A stretch of DNA of 64,000 bases from Diplonema japonicum (taxonomy: Eukaryota > Euglenozoa > Diplonemea > Diplonemida > Diplonemidae): positions 248,001 to 312,000 of the forward strand of contig OZ025748.1 of NCBI GenBank assembly GCA_964019335.1, read 5' to 3'. Positions 40,643 to 51,328 of this stretch are shown here, one piece after another; position 1 is the first letter of the stretch; every line of letters starts with the position of its first letter. Under the pieces are notes generated by a model, which was given only the letters and a program-made list of their open reading frames with translations, searched no databases and was not told the DNA's origin. The translations under genes and the position numbers were made by a program.

Positions 40643-41888
40643 AAAATTATCTTTTTTCCCGCTTTTAACAGCCACGTCAGGCACCAGACAGCAACCGCTG
40701 AACGGTGACCGATTAGTGTGGATTTCTTCTTGAACAGTGAGCACCCCCATGCACACTGTAACTTTATCGATTTTTCTTTTTTTTTTTACTTACCCTTTCA
40801 ACGTTTTTCAAAAAAAAAAAAAAAAAAAAGAATTGATTTCACCGAAAATGAAAACTTTTTTTTTTGCCTCGATCGCAAGCTTATGGAGAGAACCATTGGC
40901 TCACACTGGTCGTCTCTCCGACTGGTCCCCCCCCTATCAAATCTTTCGTAGAATCCCCACGCCCCCTACCCAGTTTGTTGTGTGAGTGAGGCCATGCCCC
41001 CACAATATTCTCCCAACGAACGGAAGAAATAGCGGACGAATGAAATATTATTTACCTTTTAGAAATTCATACATGTGCCCACGGGCACTTACACCAAATG
41101 GGCTCTTCCCAGTGGGTGTATGGAAAGACCTTTTTATTTCCCGCTTTTTTTTTTTTTTTTCTTTTTTTTTTTTCCACCTCCCTTTTTAATTACTTTGCCA
41201 AAAAAAAAAAATGGATATTTTAAAATTTTTATATTGGGAGAAAAAGTACCCCCCTAAGTGCTGTGAATTGCTCAAGATCACCCCCCCCCCCCCCCCTTTG
41301 GTTCTTGATATTGTTCAACGATCTATCTGTGCCCTCCCACTTCTTCAGTTGGAATGTGGAAGCATCTTGTTCTGAGCACCACATCGGCCTTAAGACTTAA
41401 GTGCTGGTCGCGCCTCTCCCAAATAATAAGAAAGAAGAATTTTTTTTTTTAAAAAAAAGAAGAGGAAAAGAAAGTTTTATCTCATATTTGGTTGTGTTTG
41501 TTGCTTTCTTACTCCAGCTTCTCTAGCCTCAATCTTGTGTATTTTTTTTTGCTTTTTTTTTGTCTTTCTTACGCAGAATTATTCGTCCCTTCAATGTGCA
41601 GGAGAGTCTCGCCCTTCTTTCCTTTCCTTTCCTTTCCTTTTATAGGTCTCTATCTCCCTCTTATTTTCTTCTTATTTTTTTCGGCAACACGAGTGCGGCG
41701 TCGCTCTTGGCGCTCCGCCTGCCATGAGGTTCGAAGGAACTACCTGAACTGAACCCAACTAGGCGCTGATCGGACACCACGCACACTGCAGTGGGCTGTT
41801 GCTGACACTTCTCCCCATCATTCGAATATTTCTTTTTTTTGTTTTACTGCTGCCACACCCTTTATTGAAGGATTTCCTTAGTAGTCAA
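40643..41888. other. Spacer downstream of copy A, partly shared with the other copy
   Basis: Sequence at about 40877-41130 has diverged counterparts at 52190-52720 (for example CCCAGTTTGTTGTGTGAGTGAGGCC and CCCAGTGGG blocks), so the duplication extended past the gene. The remainder holds homopolymers and a (CCTTT)n stretch near 41620-41640. No gene is visible. Confidence 0.55.
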
Positions 41889-42951
41889 ATGAGGACGATG
41901 TCTGTTGTGATGCTTGCCCTGCTTGCGGGGTCCGCGCAGGGTCTGTCTGTGGAGTACGTGAACGCGAACGCGAGGACGATGTTCAAGGCCTTCAAGACGG
42001 ACTACAGCAAGGTGTACACCTCTGTTGTGGAGGAGGAGAGGAGGTTCGCGATCTTCTCGGAGAACCTGATGAAGGCGGCGAGGTACGAGATGGAGCAGAC
42101 GCACGGGGCCACCTTCGGGGTGAACGCCTTCTCCGACCTCTCGGCCGAGGAGTTCAAGGGGCGCCACAACCTGAGGGTCCCGAAGAAGACTGGTCCTCCT
42201 GCTGCCCCTGTTTCTGTGACGGGTCCCACTGAGGTTGATTGGAGGACGAAGGGTGCTGTTACCCATGTGAAGAACCAGGCTCAGTGTGGAAGGTGTTTAA
42301 AAAAACGAATAAATAAATAAATAAATAAAAATAAACAAAAAAAAATAATTCTTTTTTTTTCATTTTTTTTTTCACAGCTGCTGGGCCTTCTCTACAACTG
42401 GAGGGATCGAGGGTCAGTGGTTCCTTTCAGGTCAGACCCTGACCTCGCTGTCTGAACAGGAGCTTGTGTCGTGCGACAAGAACGACGACGGGTGCAACGG
42501 GGGTCTCATGGACAACGCCTTCAAGTGGCTTCTGTCTGCGCACAGCGGTCAGGTGGTGACGGAGGCCTCGTACCCTTACACCTCGGGTGGCGGGAACAGC
42601 GGGTCGTGCCAAGAGGTGTCTGGGAAGGCGGTGGGGGCCACCATAAAGGGCTACAAGGACATCGCGCACGACGAGACCTCGATGGCGACCTTCGTCGGTG
42701 TCAGCGGTCCCCTCTCCATCGCTGTGGACGCGCAGAAGTGGCAGACCTACACCGGTGGGGTCCTCTCCAACTGCTGCGGGATCTTCGGGTGCCAGCTGGA
42801 CCACGGCGTCCTCATCGTCGGCTACGCCCCCGAGTACTGGATCATCAAGAACTCCTGGGGTCCCAGCTGGGGCGAGAACGGCTACATCCGCGTCAAGAGG
42901 GGCGACAACGAGTGCGGCCTCAACGAGTCCCCTTGCTCCTCGGAGATCTGA
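41889..42951 (+). CDS. Cathepsin L-like cysteine protease, copy A
   Basis: Join(41889..42292, 42378..42951), about 325 aa preproenzyme of family C1A. Signal peptide MRTMSVVMLALLAGSAQG. The propeptide has an ERFNIN-like helix (EEERRFAIFSENLMKAARYE) and FGVNAFSDLSAEEF. The mature enzyme begins near EVDWRTKGAVTHVKNQ. Splicing creates QCGSCWAFS with the catalytic Cys. The His is in LDHGVLIVGY and the Asn in IIKNSWGPSWGENGY, so the triad is complete. GCNGG supports the cathepsin L-like class. The intron (85 nt) lies in the Ser codon next to the catalytic Cys. Probably lysosomal. The coding sequence appears identical to the copy at 47691. Confidence 0.93.
42293..42377 (+). other. Intron in protease copy A
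   Basis: GTGTTTAAAA, an (AAAT)n stretch, T tracts, TTCACAG. It contains in-frame stops and is identical in copy B (48095-48179). Confidence 0.85.
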
Positions 42952-43845
42952 GATGGGTGAACTTGAAAGAGTGGTTTTTTAAGAGAAAACAAAAATTGTT
43001 AAACTCTTAATTCAATCCGTGTACTCCTTTCCCCCCCTACCTACTATTTTTTCTTTTCCATTTTCTTTTTTTTTTTCTCTTTCTCTCTTTGATCTTTCCT
43101 GTTTGAAATGCTTCTAACAAGTAAAACGTGGTGGCTGCAGCACAGCTTCCGTCCGAATCTCATTAATTTAAAAACAAGAGTGCTTCCTTTGTTACATGTT
43201 TGTGTCCCTTTTTTTCCTCTTTATTTATTCGTTTTCCTTGTGTTCCCCGCTGTATCTACCACACACAGGACCAGGCTGGGCTTGAGCTGCACACCGCACG
43301 CATCAAGGTCACGACGCAGAACGCAGAAGAAGCTACAGCGTCAACAGACCCGCAAACCCGATGTGCACATCCAACAGAAATGGTCCAGCAAGATGCTGGG
43401 AAGAAGTCTTTTTTAAAAGTTGTTTTACCACCACCCCCCCCGCAGGAGCCACTAAGGACCTGGCTCTTCCATAGCCTTGTCCACAGAGCAAATGCGGAGA
43501 CCGTGGTCGGGAGAAGTACGGACACTAGTAGGAGCCATTGAAGGGTGCCTCTCGCCTGAAGAGGTCAGCACCTGGAGGAGTCGCTCTGAAAAGGAAACGC
43601 GTTTCCTTAAGTATCTGAAAAATAAGGAATCGGAAACGTTTCCCCGTTTCTTGCCAGCATAGCCTGGGGGGGGGGGGGGGGGGTGATTCGGTTCACAACC
43701 AAAAAAAAGGAAAACATAAAGCTGTCGTTGCTACCAAGCGGGTGCTGCATGGCAGGTCTGGGAATCCTTTCTAAGGTTCCTGTATGACACAGCAATGCAA
43801 CGAGGTAACCCTACTTTGGTTTAAATGTCTTAACCGGGCTGCGAG

Positions 43846-43924
<79 letters not shown>

Positions 43925-44012
43925 CAAAAACCACGTAACAAAAATAACAAAATCAAAAAATCAATTTAAACTCCAACCCATCCACACGAAAACCCAGACA
44001 CACCCATCCCAA

Positions 44013-44030
44013 ATGAGTAGTATGTAGAAC
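44013..44030 (+). pseudogene. Remnant of the aldose epimerase start
   Basis: CATCCCAAATGAGTAGTATG matches the start of the gene at 49777 (CATCCCAAATGAGTAGTG) and then similarity ends. It marks the right border of duplicated DNA in copy A. Confidence 0.55.
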
Positions 44031-44299
44031 TTTACTATTTTTCTTTTCCACCTGTAATCAAGTAAATGGTGCTTGTGCAGGGTGCCCCCACCGGCTTCCT
44101 TTAAATCATCGAATTTCCATTTTCTTCTCCTTTCTCTCTTTGATTCCTGTTTGAAATACTTCTAACAAGTAAAACGTGGCGGCTGTGGCACAGCTTCCGT
44201 CCGATTTCATTAATTAAAAAAACAAGATTGCTTCCTTTTGTTACATGTTTGTGTCCCTTTTTTTTCCTCTTTGTGTTTCCCGCCGTATTTACCACACTC

Positions 44300-44301
44300 A
44301 G
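44300..44301 (+). promoter_or_regulatory. Splice acceptor of the Cys-rich gene
   Basis: TTTACCACACTCAG after a T/C tract; homologous to the CACACACAG acceptors at 43268 and 49070. Confidence 0.5.
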
Positions 44302-44329
44302 GATCCTTGGGGGGAATCTTCAAAAGAAA

Positions 44330-47300
44330 ATGAATCGAGTAGCTGTGTCCATGGTGGCCATTATGGCAACCTTGCCGCCCACCCAAGCGGCCAGTCCGGG
44401 GAACTGTCCCAACGTGCAGTTTAGTTCAAGTGGAGCAGACACCTTGACATGTGATTATTTGAACAAATGCCCGAACTGCAACATGAACTGCAATGCGAAC
44501 CAGAAATGCACCACAAAGTGTACCGCTGACAGGGCATGCGAGAGAGCGACTCTGAACTGCCCTGACGGGAAGGATTGTGTTGTGAAGTGCGAATGGGACA
44601 ACGCATGCACCGATATGACAGTGAACTGCCCGACAACGGGAAAATGTTTGATCACCTGCGCCAACCAATGGGCATGCAAGGGTATGAAAATCCGGCAACG
44701 CGGCGGCGGGGGCCAGCTGGACCTGAAGTGCAACGGACACAACTCTTGCACCAACGCCAACGTTGTGTGCCCGACAAGCGGGGCGAAGTGCACAATAGGT
44801 TGCCCCGAGCAGAACTCGTGCAGCACCATGACTGTGACAGCAGCGGGGACGTCCCCCCTCGACATGGATTGCAAAAGCACCCGTGCGTGCTTCAAGAGCA
44901 CCATCACCTGCCCCGCCTCGGCCGACTGCAACGTACAGTGTGAAAGTCCTGAGAACTCCTGCCTCCAAATGAAGGTCAAGCCAGAGAAGAAGCAGCCTTC
45001 AAACACCCCGCAGACAGGCACCGTCACCGTTACCTGCAAGAACAACAACGACTGCCGCTTCGCGAAGCTCGACTGCGGCTACGCGGCCAGCTGCAAGATG
45101 ACGTGCACCGGGAACTACGCCTGCGAGGAGGTCGAGATGAAGTGCACCAACTCCGGGACATGCATCCAGAGATGCTCGTATCACAAGTCTTGCAGCAGAG
45201 TAAAGGTGTTGCATTCCTATGGCGCTGCCACCGGTGGTGAGACACGCCTTCTATGCGAGACTGAATCGGCATGCGAAACATCTCAACTGACCTGCAAGGC
45301 CAACAGGGAATGCAACAGAAAGTGCCGTGGCCACCGTGGATGCTTCGATTCTACTTTCGACTGTTCCCAGTCTGGGGTCGAACGGTGCTCGCAGGACTGC
45401 CGCGGGGGCGAATGGGTCTGCCAGACGACCATGAAGTGCCCCTCCGAACCTTACAAATGCGAGTCGACCTGTGTCGGCGACAACGCCTGCAAGGGGTCCC
45501 TCACAGGGCACGCCTACCCGACGTACTGCCAGCAAACAGGGTCCAAACCTCCTTGTGACAACGGCTACCAGAATGCAGCTGATAAGACCACGGAGGCACC
45601 CACCCCGTCACCGGGCACTGATGCCCCGCCCACAGCGGTGCCTACCACACCACAACCTGCTACATCTTCCCCTGTCACCTCCTCTGTTCCCACGCCAGCG
45701 CCAGCAATTTCCGTTCCTGCAACAGGTGTGCCTATAACAAATGCTCCCCTGACCGGAGTTCCAGCCACCAGCGTGCCAGAAACAGCTTTTCCTGCCTCAC
45801 AACCACCTGTCACCTTTGGCAAACCCTACTTTTGTTCCTGTGACACTATCACCAACAGATGCACCGGCCACGAACCCTCCGATGACCTTCCAGCCTGCTG
45901 TGGGTGGCACAGCGACACCGAAGACGTTTGCTCCTGTCACAGGTGCAGCGGACACAAGTGCACCTGACACAGATGCTGCAGTTACGCCCGCTCCGCCTTC
46001 TGGAAAGGCGCTGACGGGGAGTGCGAAGGACAAGGTGAACGGGGCGACGTCTGTGTCTTCAGGAACTGCGTTGCTGTCCGGGGCAGGTGCCGGTGCGATA
46101 GCGAGAGTTGCTGTCTTGAAGGACCTGGGCTGCGAGGTGGAGGACGTGGACATCGACGAGGACGAGACTCTGGACTGGGAGTTCCACCCTACAGGGCTGG
46201 GCGTCGGGAACTCGCCACGGAAGTACCTGTTCGGTGCGGTTGTGATGAACCCTGTGCTCATCCTGGGGATCCTCACCTTGCTGGCGGGCCTCGCCGCTTG
46301 CCTAAAATTCTGCAAGGGGTTGCCGACCTGGGGGGCGGCGCTTGGCGCTGTGAAGGCTCCCGGTTTGATCTTCATCCCGTTCCTGTTCCTGGTGCAGGGG
46401 ACGTCTTTGATCTCGGCACGTGTGGCGTTCTTCCCCGGGAACGGGTTGGGAACCTTCGAGGTCGGGCTGGCGTGGGTCGTGCTTATCATATGCATCACGT
46501 CTCCGGGGGTGCTGTACGCAGGGGTGCTGCGGAGGGTGCACACGGAGGCCTGCATGATCCCCGACGCAAGGCTGCACCCCGACGACCCACTGGTGAAGAG
46601 GCTGTGTGCGACAAGCGGTGCACCGAAGGTAAATGCCTACACAGGTGTCACGGCGGTGTTGTACAAGCTGGCCTTCGGGGACAGGATCTGGGTGTCGAGC
46701 GACGCGGGGAGCTTCTTCGCAGACATGTATGGAGGCGCCTTCGACTCGTTCAAGCCCGGGGCGGTGGTGTGGTTCCCCTGTCTGGAGATCATGGTGATGG
46801 TCATCCTGTCGATGCTGGCGGCATGGAGGCCGACGAAGGGGATGGCGTGCGATACGAGGAATATCTTCATCTGCTGCTTGTTCGCAGGGTTCTTCTTCAC
46901 CATCGTTATAAAACGCCCGTACCTGTCGGTGTTCGACAACTTTGTGGCGGTCCTGCTGTCCTTCTGCATGTTCCTGTCGGTTCTGCTGATGACGACGGGG
47001 CTGTGGATGCAGCTGCATTCGGAGTCCTTCCCGTTCCTGTCCTCTGCTTACATCCTGCTCTCCACCGCTTACATTGTCCTCTTCAAGGCGGTCTGGGATA
47101 TGGTCGTCTACTTCATTGACATCTACATAGGCCGCCGCCAGTCGGCAAGAACTCTTGCAAGGGAATCTGCTAACTCATCGAACCACAGCATACCGGAGAT
47201 GAGCATGGAGATTATGATTTACGTGACACTCCCTAACAGGGTGCCTGATCAGATTGAGATATTGGACCCTATATCCGATACGGTGAGCCTTCATACCAGC

Positions 47301-47354
47301 AGTTCGTATACCTCCATTGGTTTCAACGAGAAGAATGGTCAGTTCAGGATTTGA
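44330..47354 (+). CDS. Cys-rich secreted/membrane protein with Thr/Pro stalk and about 7 membrane spans (frame broken)
   Basis: Two overlapping frames, 44330-45967 and about 45816-47354, appear to be one gene. The first has a signal peptide (VSMVAIMATLPPTQA) and about 430 residues of repeated Cys units (CxxxC with NxC, as in CTTKCTADRACERATLNC). A Thr/Pro/Ala mucin-like stalk with repeated VPxTxxP follows. The stalk continues smoothly in the second frame, which lacks a nearby ATG; the break is one base at about 45817-45819 (TTTGG). The second frame encodes about seven hydrophobic helices (for example FGAVVMNPVLILGILTLLAG, NIFICCLFAGFFFTIVIK). It could be a surface receptor or channel. The break may be a sequencing error or a true mutation. 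Confidence 0.65.
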
Positions 47355-47690
47355 AGAGGGGGTAACAACAGTTTTTTTTTCTTCCTTCCCCCTTCAGTGG
47401 GGGGAGTTGCATATGAAAACACGAAAAGAAAAAGCAGAATACAAAAAAAAAAGAGGGGGGAAAGAAGAGTAAGGAGGAAAAGAAATTGGAAAGCCATCTC
47501 TTTTTTTTTGAAAACTTCCCTAAATTTCTTGCTTTGTCCCCCCCCCCCCCCTTTATTTCATCCCCAGAATATTCGCTCGCCCTTCTCCCCCTTCTTTTTT
47601 TCTCAGGCGTCCTGCCACGTAGGTACCCTTAAAAACTTTTTTGTTTTACTGCTGCCACACCCTTTATTGAAGGATTTCCTTAGTAGTCAA
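47355..47690. other. Spacer upstream of protease copy B
   Basis: C-, T- and A-rich. Identity with copy A begins at 47643 (41841 in copy A); upstream flanks are unrelated. Confidence 0.6.
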
Positions 47691-48753
47691 ATGAGGACGA
47701 TGTCTGTTGTGATGCTTGCCCTGCTTGCGGGGTCCGCGCAGGGTCTGTCTGTGGAGTACGTGAACGCGAACGCGAGGACGATGTTCAAGGCCTTCAAGAC
47801 GGACTACAGCAAGGTGTACACCTCTGTTGTGGAGGAGGAGAGGAGGTTCGCGATCTTCTCGGAGAACCTGATGAAGGCGGCGAGGTACGAGATGGAGCAG
47901 ACGCACGGGGCCACCTTCGGGGTGAACGCCTTCTCCGACCTCTCGGCCGAGGAGTTCAAGGGGCGCCACAACCTGAGGGTCCCGAAGAAGACTGGTCCTC
48001 CTGCTGCCCCTGTTTCTGTGACGGGTCCCACTGAGGTTGATTGGAGGACGAAGGGTGCTGTTACCCATGTGAAGAACCAGGCTCAGTGTGGAAGGTGTTT
48101 AAAAAAACGAATAAATAAATAAATAAATAAAAATAAACAAAAAAAAATAATTCTTTTTTTTTCATTTTTTTTTTCACAGCTGCTGGGCCTTCTCTACAAC
48201 TGGAGGGATCGAGGGTCAGTGGTTCCTTTCAGGTCAGACCCTGACCTCGCTGTCTGAACAGGAGCTTGTGTCGTGCGACAAGAACGACGACGGGTGCAAC
48301 GGGGGTCTCATGGACAACGCCTTCAAGTGGCTTCTGTCTGCGCACAGCGGTCAGGTGGTGACGGAGGCCTCGTACCCTTACACCTCGGGTGGCGGGAACA
48401 GCGGGTCGTGCCAAGAGGTGTCTGGGAAGGCGGTGGGGGCCACCATAAAGGGCTACAAGGACATCGCGCACGACGAGACCTCGATGGCGACCTTCGTCGG
48501 TGTCAGCGGTCCCCTCTCCATCGCTGTGGACGCGCAGAAGTGGCAGACCTACACCGGTGGGGTCCTCTCCAACTGCTGCGGGATCTTCGGGTGCCAGCTG
48601 GACCACGGCGTCCTCATCGTCGGCTACGCCCCCGAGTACTGGATCATCAAGAACTCCTGGGGTCCCAGCTGGGGCGAGAACGGCTACATCCGCGTCAAGA
48701 GGGGCGACAACGAGTGCGGCCTCAACGAGTCCCCTTGCTCCTCGGAGATCTGA
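47691..48753 (+). CDS. Cathepsin L-like cysteine protease, copy B
   Basis: Join(47691..48094, 48180..48753). Same sequence as the gene at 41889, shifted by 5802 nt: signal peptide, ERFNIN-like propeptide, GSCWAFS with catalytic Cys across the intron, LDHG and NSWG. No substitution was noticed in exons or intron, implying very recent duplication or gene conversion, or an assembly duplication. Its upstream flank differs from copy A, so regulation could differ, but the CTTAG acceptor and TAGTCAA leader before the ATG are the same. Confidence 0.93.
48095..48179 (+). other. Intron in protease copy B
   Basis: Identical in sequence and position to the intron in copy A. Confidence 0.85.
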
Positions 48754-49776
48754 GATGGGTGAACTTGAAAGAGTGGTTTTTTAAGAGAAAACAAAAATTG
48801 TTAAACTCTTAATTCAATCCGTGTACTCCTTTCCCCCCCTACCTACTATTTTTTCTTTTCCATTTTCTTTTTTTTTTTCTCTTTCTCTCTTTGATCTTTC
48901 CTGTTTGAAATGCTTCTAACAAGTAAAACGTGGTGGCTGCAGCACAGCTTCCGTCCGAATCTCATTAATTTAAAAACAAGAGTGCTTCCTTTGTTACATG
49001 TTTGTGTCCCTTTTTTTCCTCTTTATTTATTCGTTTTCCTTGTGTTCCCCGCTGTATCTACCACACACAGGACCAGGCTGGGCTTGAGCTGCACACCGCA
49101 CGCATCAAGGTCACGACGCAGAACGCAGAAGAAGCTACAGCGTCAACAGACCCGCAAACCCGATGTGCACATCCAACAGAAATGGTCCAGCAAGATGCTG
49201 GGAAGAAGTCTTTTTTAAAAGTTGTTTTACCACCACCCCCCCCGCAGGAGCCACTAAGGACCTGGCTCTTCCATAGCCTTGTCCACAGAGCAAATGCGGA
49301 GACCGTGGTCGGGAGAAGTACGGACACTAGTAGGAGCCATTGAAGGGTGCCTCTCGCCTGAAGAGGTCAGCACCTGGAGGAGTCGCTCTGAAAAGGAAAC
49401 GCGTTTCCTTAAGTATCTGAAAAATAAGGAATCGGAAACGTTTCCCCGTTTCTTGCCAGCATAGCCTGGGGGGGGGGGGGGGGGTGATTCGGTTCACAAC
49501 CAAAAAAAAGGAAAACATAAAGCTGTCGTTGCTACCAAGCGGGTGCTGCATGGCAGGTCTGGGAATCCTTTCTAAGGTTCCTGTATGACACAGCAATGCA
49601 ACGAGGTAACCCTACTTTGGTTTAAAATGTCTTGACCGGGCTGCGAGAATTTTAAAAAAAAAAAAAAAAAAAAAAAGCAAAAAAAAAAAACCACGTAACA
49701 AAAAAATAACAAAATTCAAAAAAAAATCAACCCATCCAACAACACGAAAACCCAGATACACACCCCCCCATCCCAA

Positions 49777-51001
49777 ATGAGTAGTGTAGAACTGAAGGAA
49801 GTGGTGCTGCAGCTGAACGGAAACGAAGAGAACGCCAGCGAAATAATCCTAGAAAACGAAAATGGAATGCGTGCCGTTATACTCTCATACGGTGCGGCAC
49901 TATGCGAGGTTCAGGTGGAGAACGTCGCGGGGAAGAAGCTGGATGTCACGCTCGGCTTCGACAAGCCTGAAGACTACACCAGACAGGACAACCCCTTCTT
50001 CGGCTCCACCGTAGGCAGGGTCGCGGGCAGAATCCAAAACGGAAGATTCCGCATCCCGGGCCGATCAGAAGAGGTCATTCTATCCCCCTGCGACGCTCCA
50101 TTCATCAACAAGACAGCAAACCTCCACGGAGGGCCCGACGGCTTCAACAAACGAAACTGGACAGTCTCAGGACACTCAGCAGACAATGGGTCCGCAGCTG
50201 TCGCACTGGCACTAACAAGCCCGAACCTTGACCAAGGCTTCCCTGGCCAGCTGACCGCTACTGTAACATACACTCTAACACCTGAAAACGATTTGGAAAT
50301 TTGCTTCGATGCGAATTCCACAGAAGACACCGTTTGCAGCATGACAAACCACGCTTATTGGAACCTTGCAGGGCACGATAAACCAGAAAGCATGAAGGAC
50401 CATGAAGTTAAAATTTTCAGCACGAAATATCTGCCCACCAAAGCGGGCATCTACACAGGTGAAGTCCGTGATGTACTGAAGGGCTCCGTGCACGATCTGA
50501 CAGAGGGGAAACGCTTTGAAGAAGCGGCGCAAGGAATGTTGAAGGAAGACCCCGAGTTCCCCCACGGTGATGCGTACATAGCACAACACACTGATAAGGT
50601 TTGCCGCCCCGTTGCTTCCCTCTTCAGCCCTTCTTCTGGTATTCAAATGACCGTCAGCACCACGGAGCCTGTTATACAAACGTACTATGCTTCTATCCTT
50701 GATGTTAAGGATGGGAAGGGCAAGATGGACTACCCGCCTTACTCGGCTATGTGTATCGAGCCGCAGGGCTATGCGGACTCCGTGAGCGACCCACTTCCAT
50801 CCGACCCTGTGCGTGCGGCCTTTTGCGAAAAGTTCGGACATACTTTGCTGTTGAAGAAAGGGGAGGCGTACAAGCACAAAACGGTCTGGCCTTTTCTTTT
50901 TATTTTTTTAATTTTTTTATTTTTTTTTATGGAGAGGGAGGGAAAAAAAAACTTTTTGTCAGGTATACTCGTTTGCTATAGTCGAACCAAGCAGTCCCTG
51001 A
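49777..51001 (+). CDS. Aldose 1-epimerase (galactose mutarotase)
   Basis: Join(49777..50883, 50963..51001), 381 aa. Interconverts alpha and beta anomers of galactose or glucose ahead of the Leloir pathway. Family landmarks: NPFFGSTVGRVAGRI at about 72-86, NLHGG with His117, the catalytic His192 in TNHAYWNL, and the catalytic Glu328 in CIEPQGYADS. Without splicing the frame runs into T-rich spacer. A 79-nt GT-AG intron at 50884-50962 yields the expected ending HKTVYSFAIVEPSSP, resembling the family's final strand. The first nucleotides are duplicated upstream as a remnant at 44013. Cytosolic: no signal peptide. Confidence 0.92.
50884..50962 (+). other. T/A-rich intron in the epimerase gene
   Basis: GTCTGGCC, T tracts, A tract, TTTTTGTCAG, 79 nt. 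Splicing restores the family-like C-terminus and an early stop. Confidence 0.6.
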
Positions 51002-51225
51002 CTGAAATAAAAAATAAAAAAGAGGGGGGGGGGGAATAGTGTGGGAGGGAAGACAAAAAAGAAGAGAAAAAGAATACGGTGGGGGGGGGGGGGGGGGGGG
51101 TACTCTCTAACACGTAAGAACAAAAAGGGACGTTATTATTTTCTTTTTTGCTTTTGTTTTGCTCGCCACGGTTGTTACATTTTTCCCTCCTCCCCTTCCA
51201 CATTCAAGAAGAAAAAAAAAAAGAA

Positions 51226-51257
<32 letters not shown>

Positions 51258-51328
51258 AAAAAAAACAGGTATCTAAACCCTTCCCCTTCTCCTGTCTCCC
51301 TTTCTTTCAACAAAAAACAAAAACAAAA

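Larger units (their letters stand above)
42952..44329. other. Duplicated intergenic cassette with splice acceptors and an epimerase start remnant
   Basis: Positions up to about 43822 repeat at 48754-49623. A pyrimidine tract ending in CACACACAG at 43268 precedes about 370 nt of coding-like composition with 49-90-codon frames but no suitable ATG. A long A run and (AAAAC)n follow at about 43850-43927. At 44013 an ATGAGTAGT stub matches the first codons of the aldose epimerase gene. A third, diverged copy of the tract (44114-44301) supplies the acceptor for the next gene. Confidence 0.6.
47643..49795 (+). repeat. Segmental duplication, copy B (partner 41841-44030)
   Basis: About 1.98 kb appears identical (offset 5802) except an 18 versus 17 G run near 43666/49468. 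The next roughly 200 nt are alignable but contain indels in A-rich DNA, up to the epimerase start. Confidence 0.85.

Noticed and set aside
46302-47018. 238-codon minus-strand frame and the 273-codon + frame at 46298
   Set aside because: GC-rich shadows of the membrane-spanning coding frame; Arg/His-rich composition without structure.
49777-51039. Unspliced epimerase with a Phe-rich C-terminus
   Set aside because: The family ends soon after the T-V-Y strand; a GT-AG intron restores that ending.
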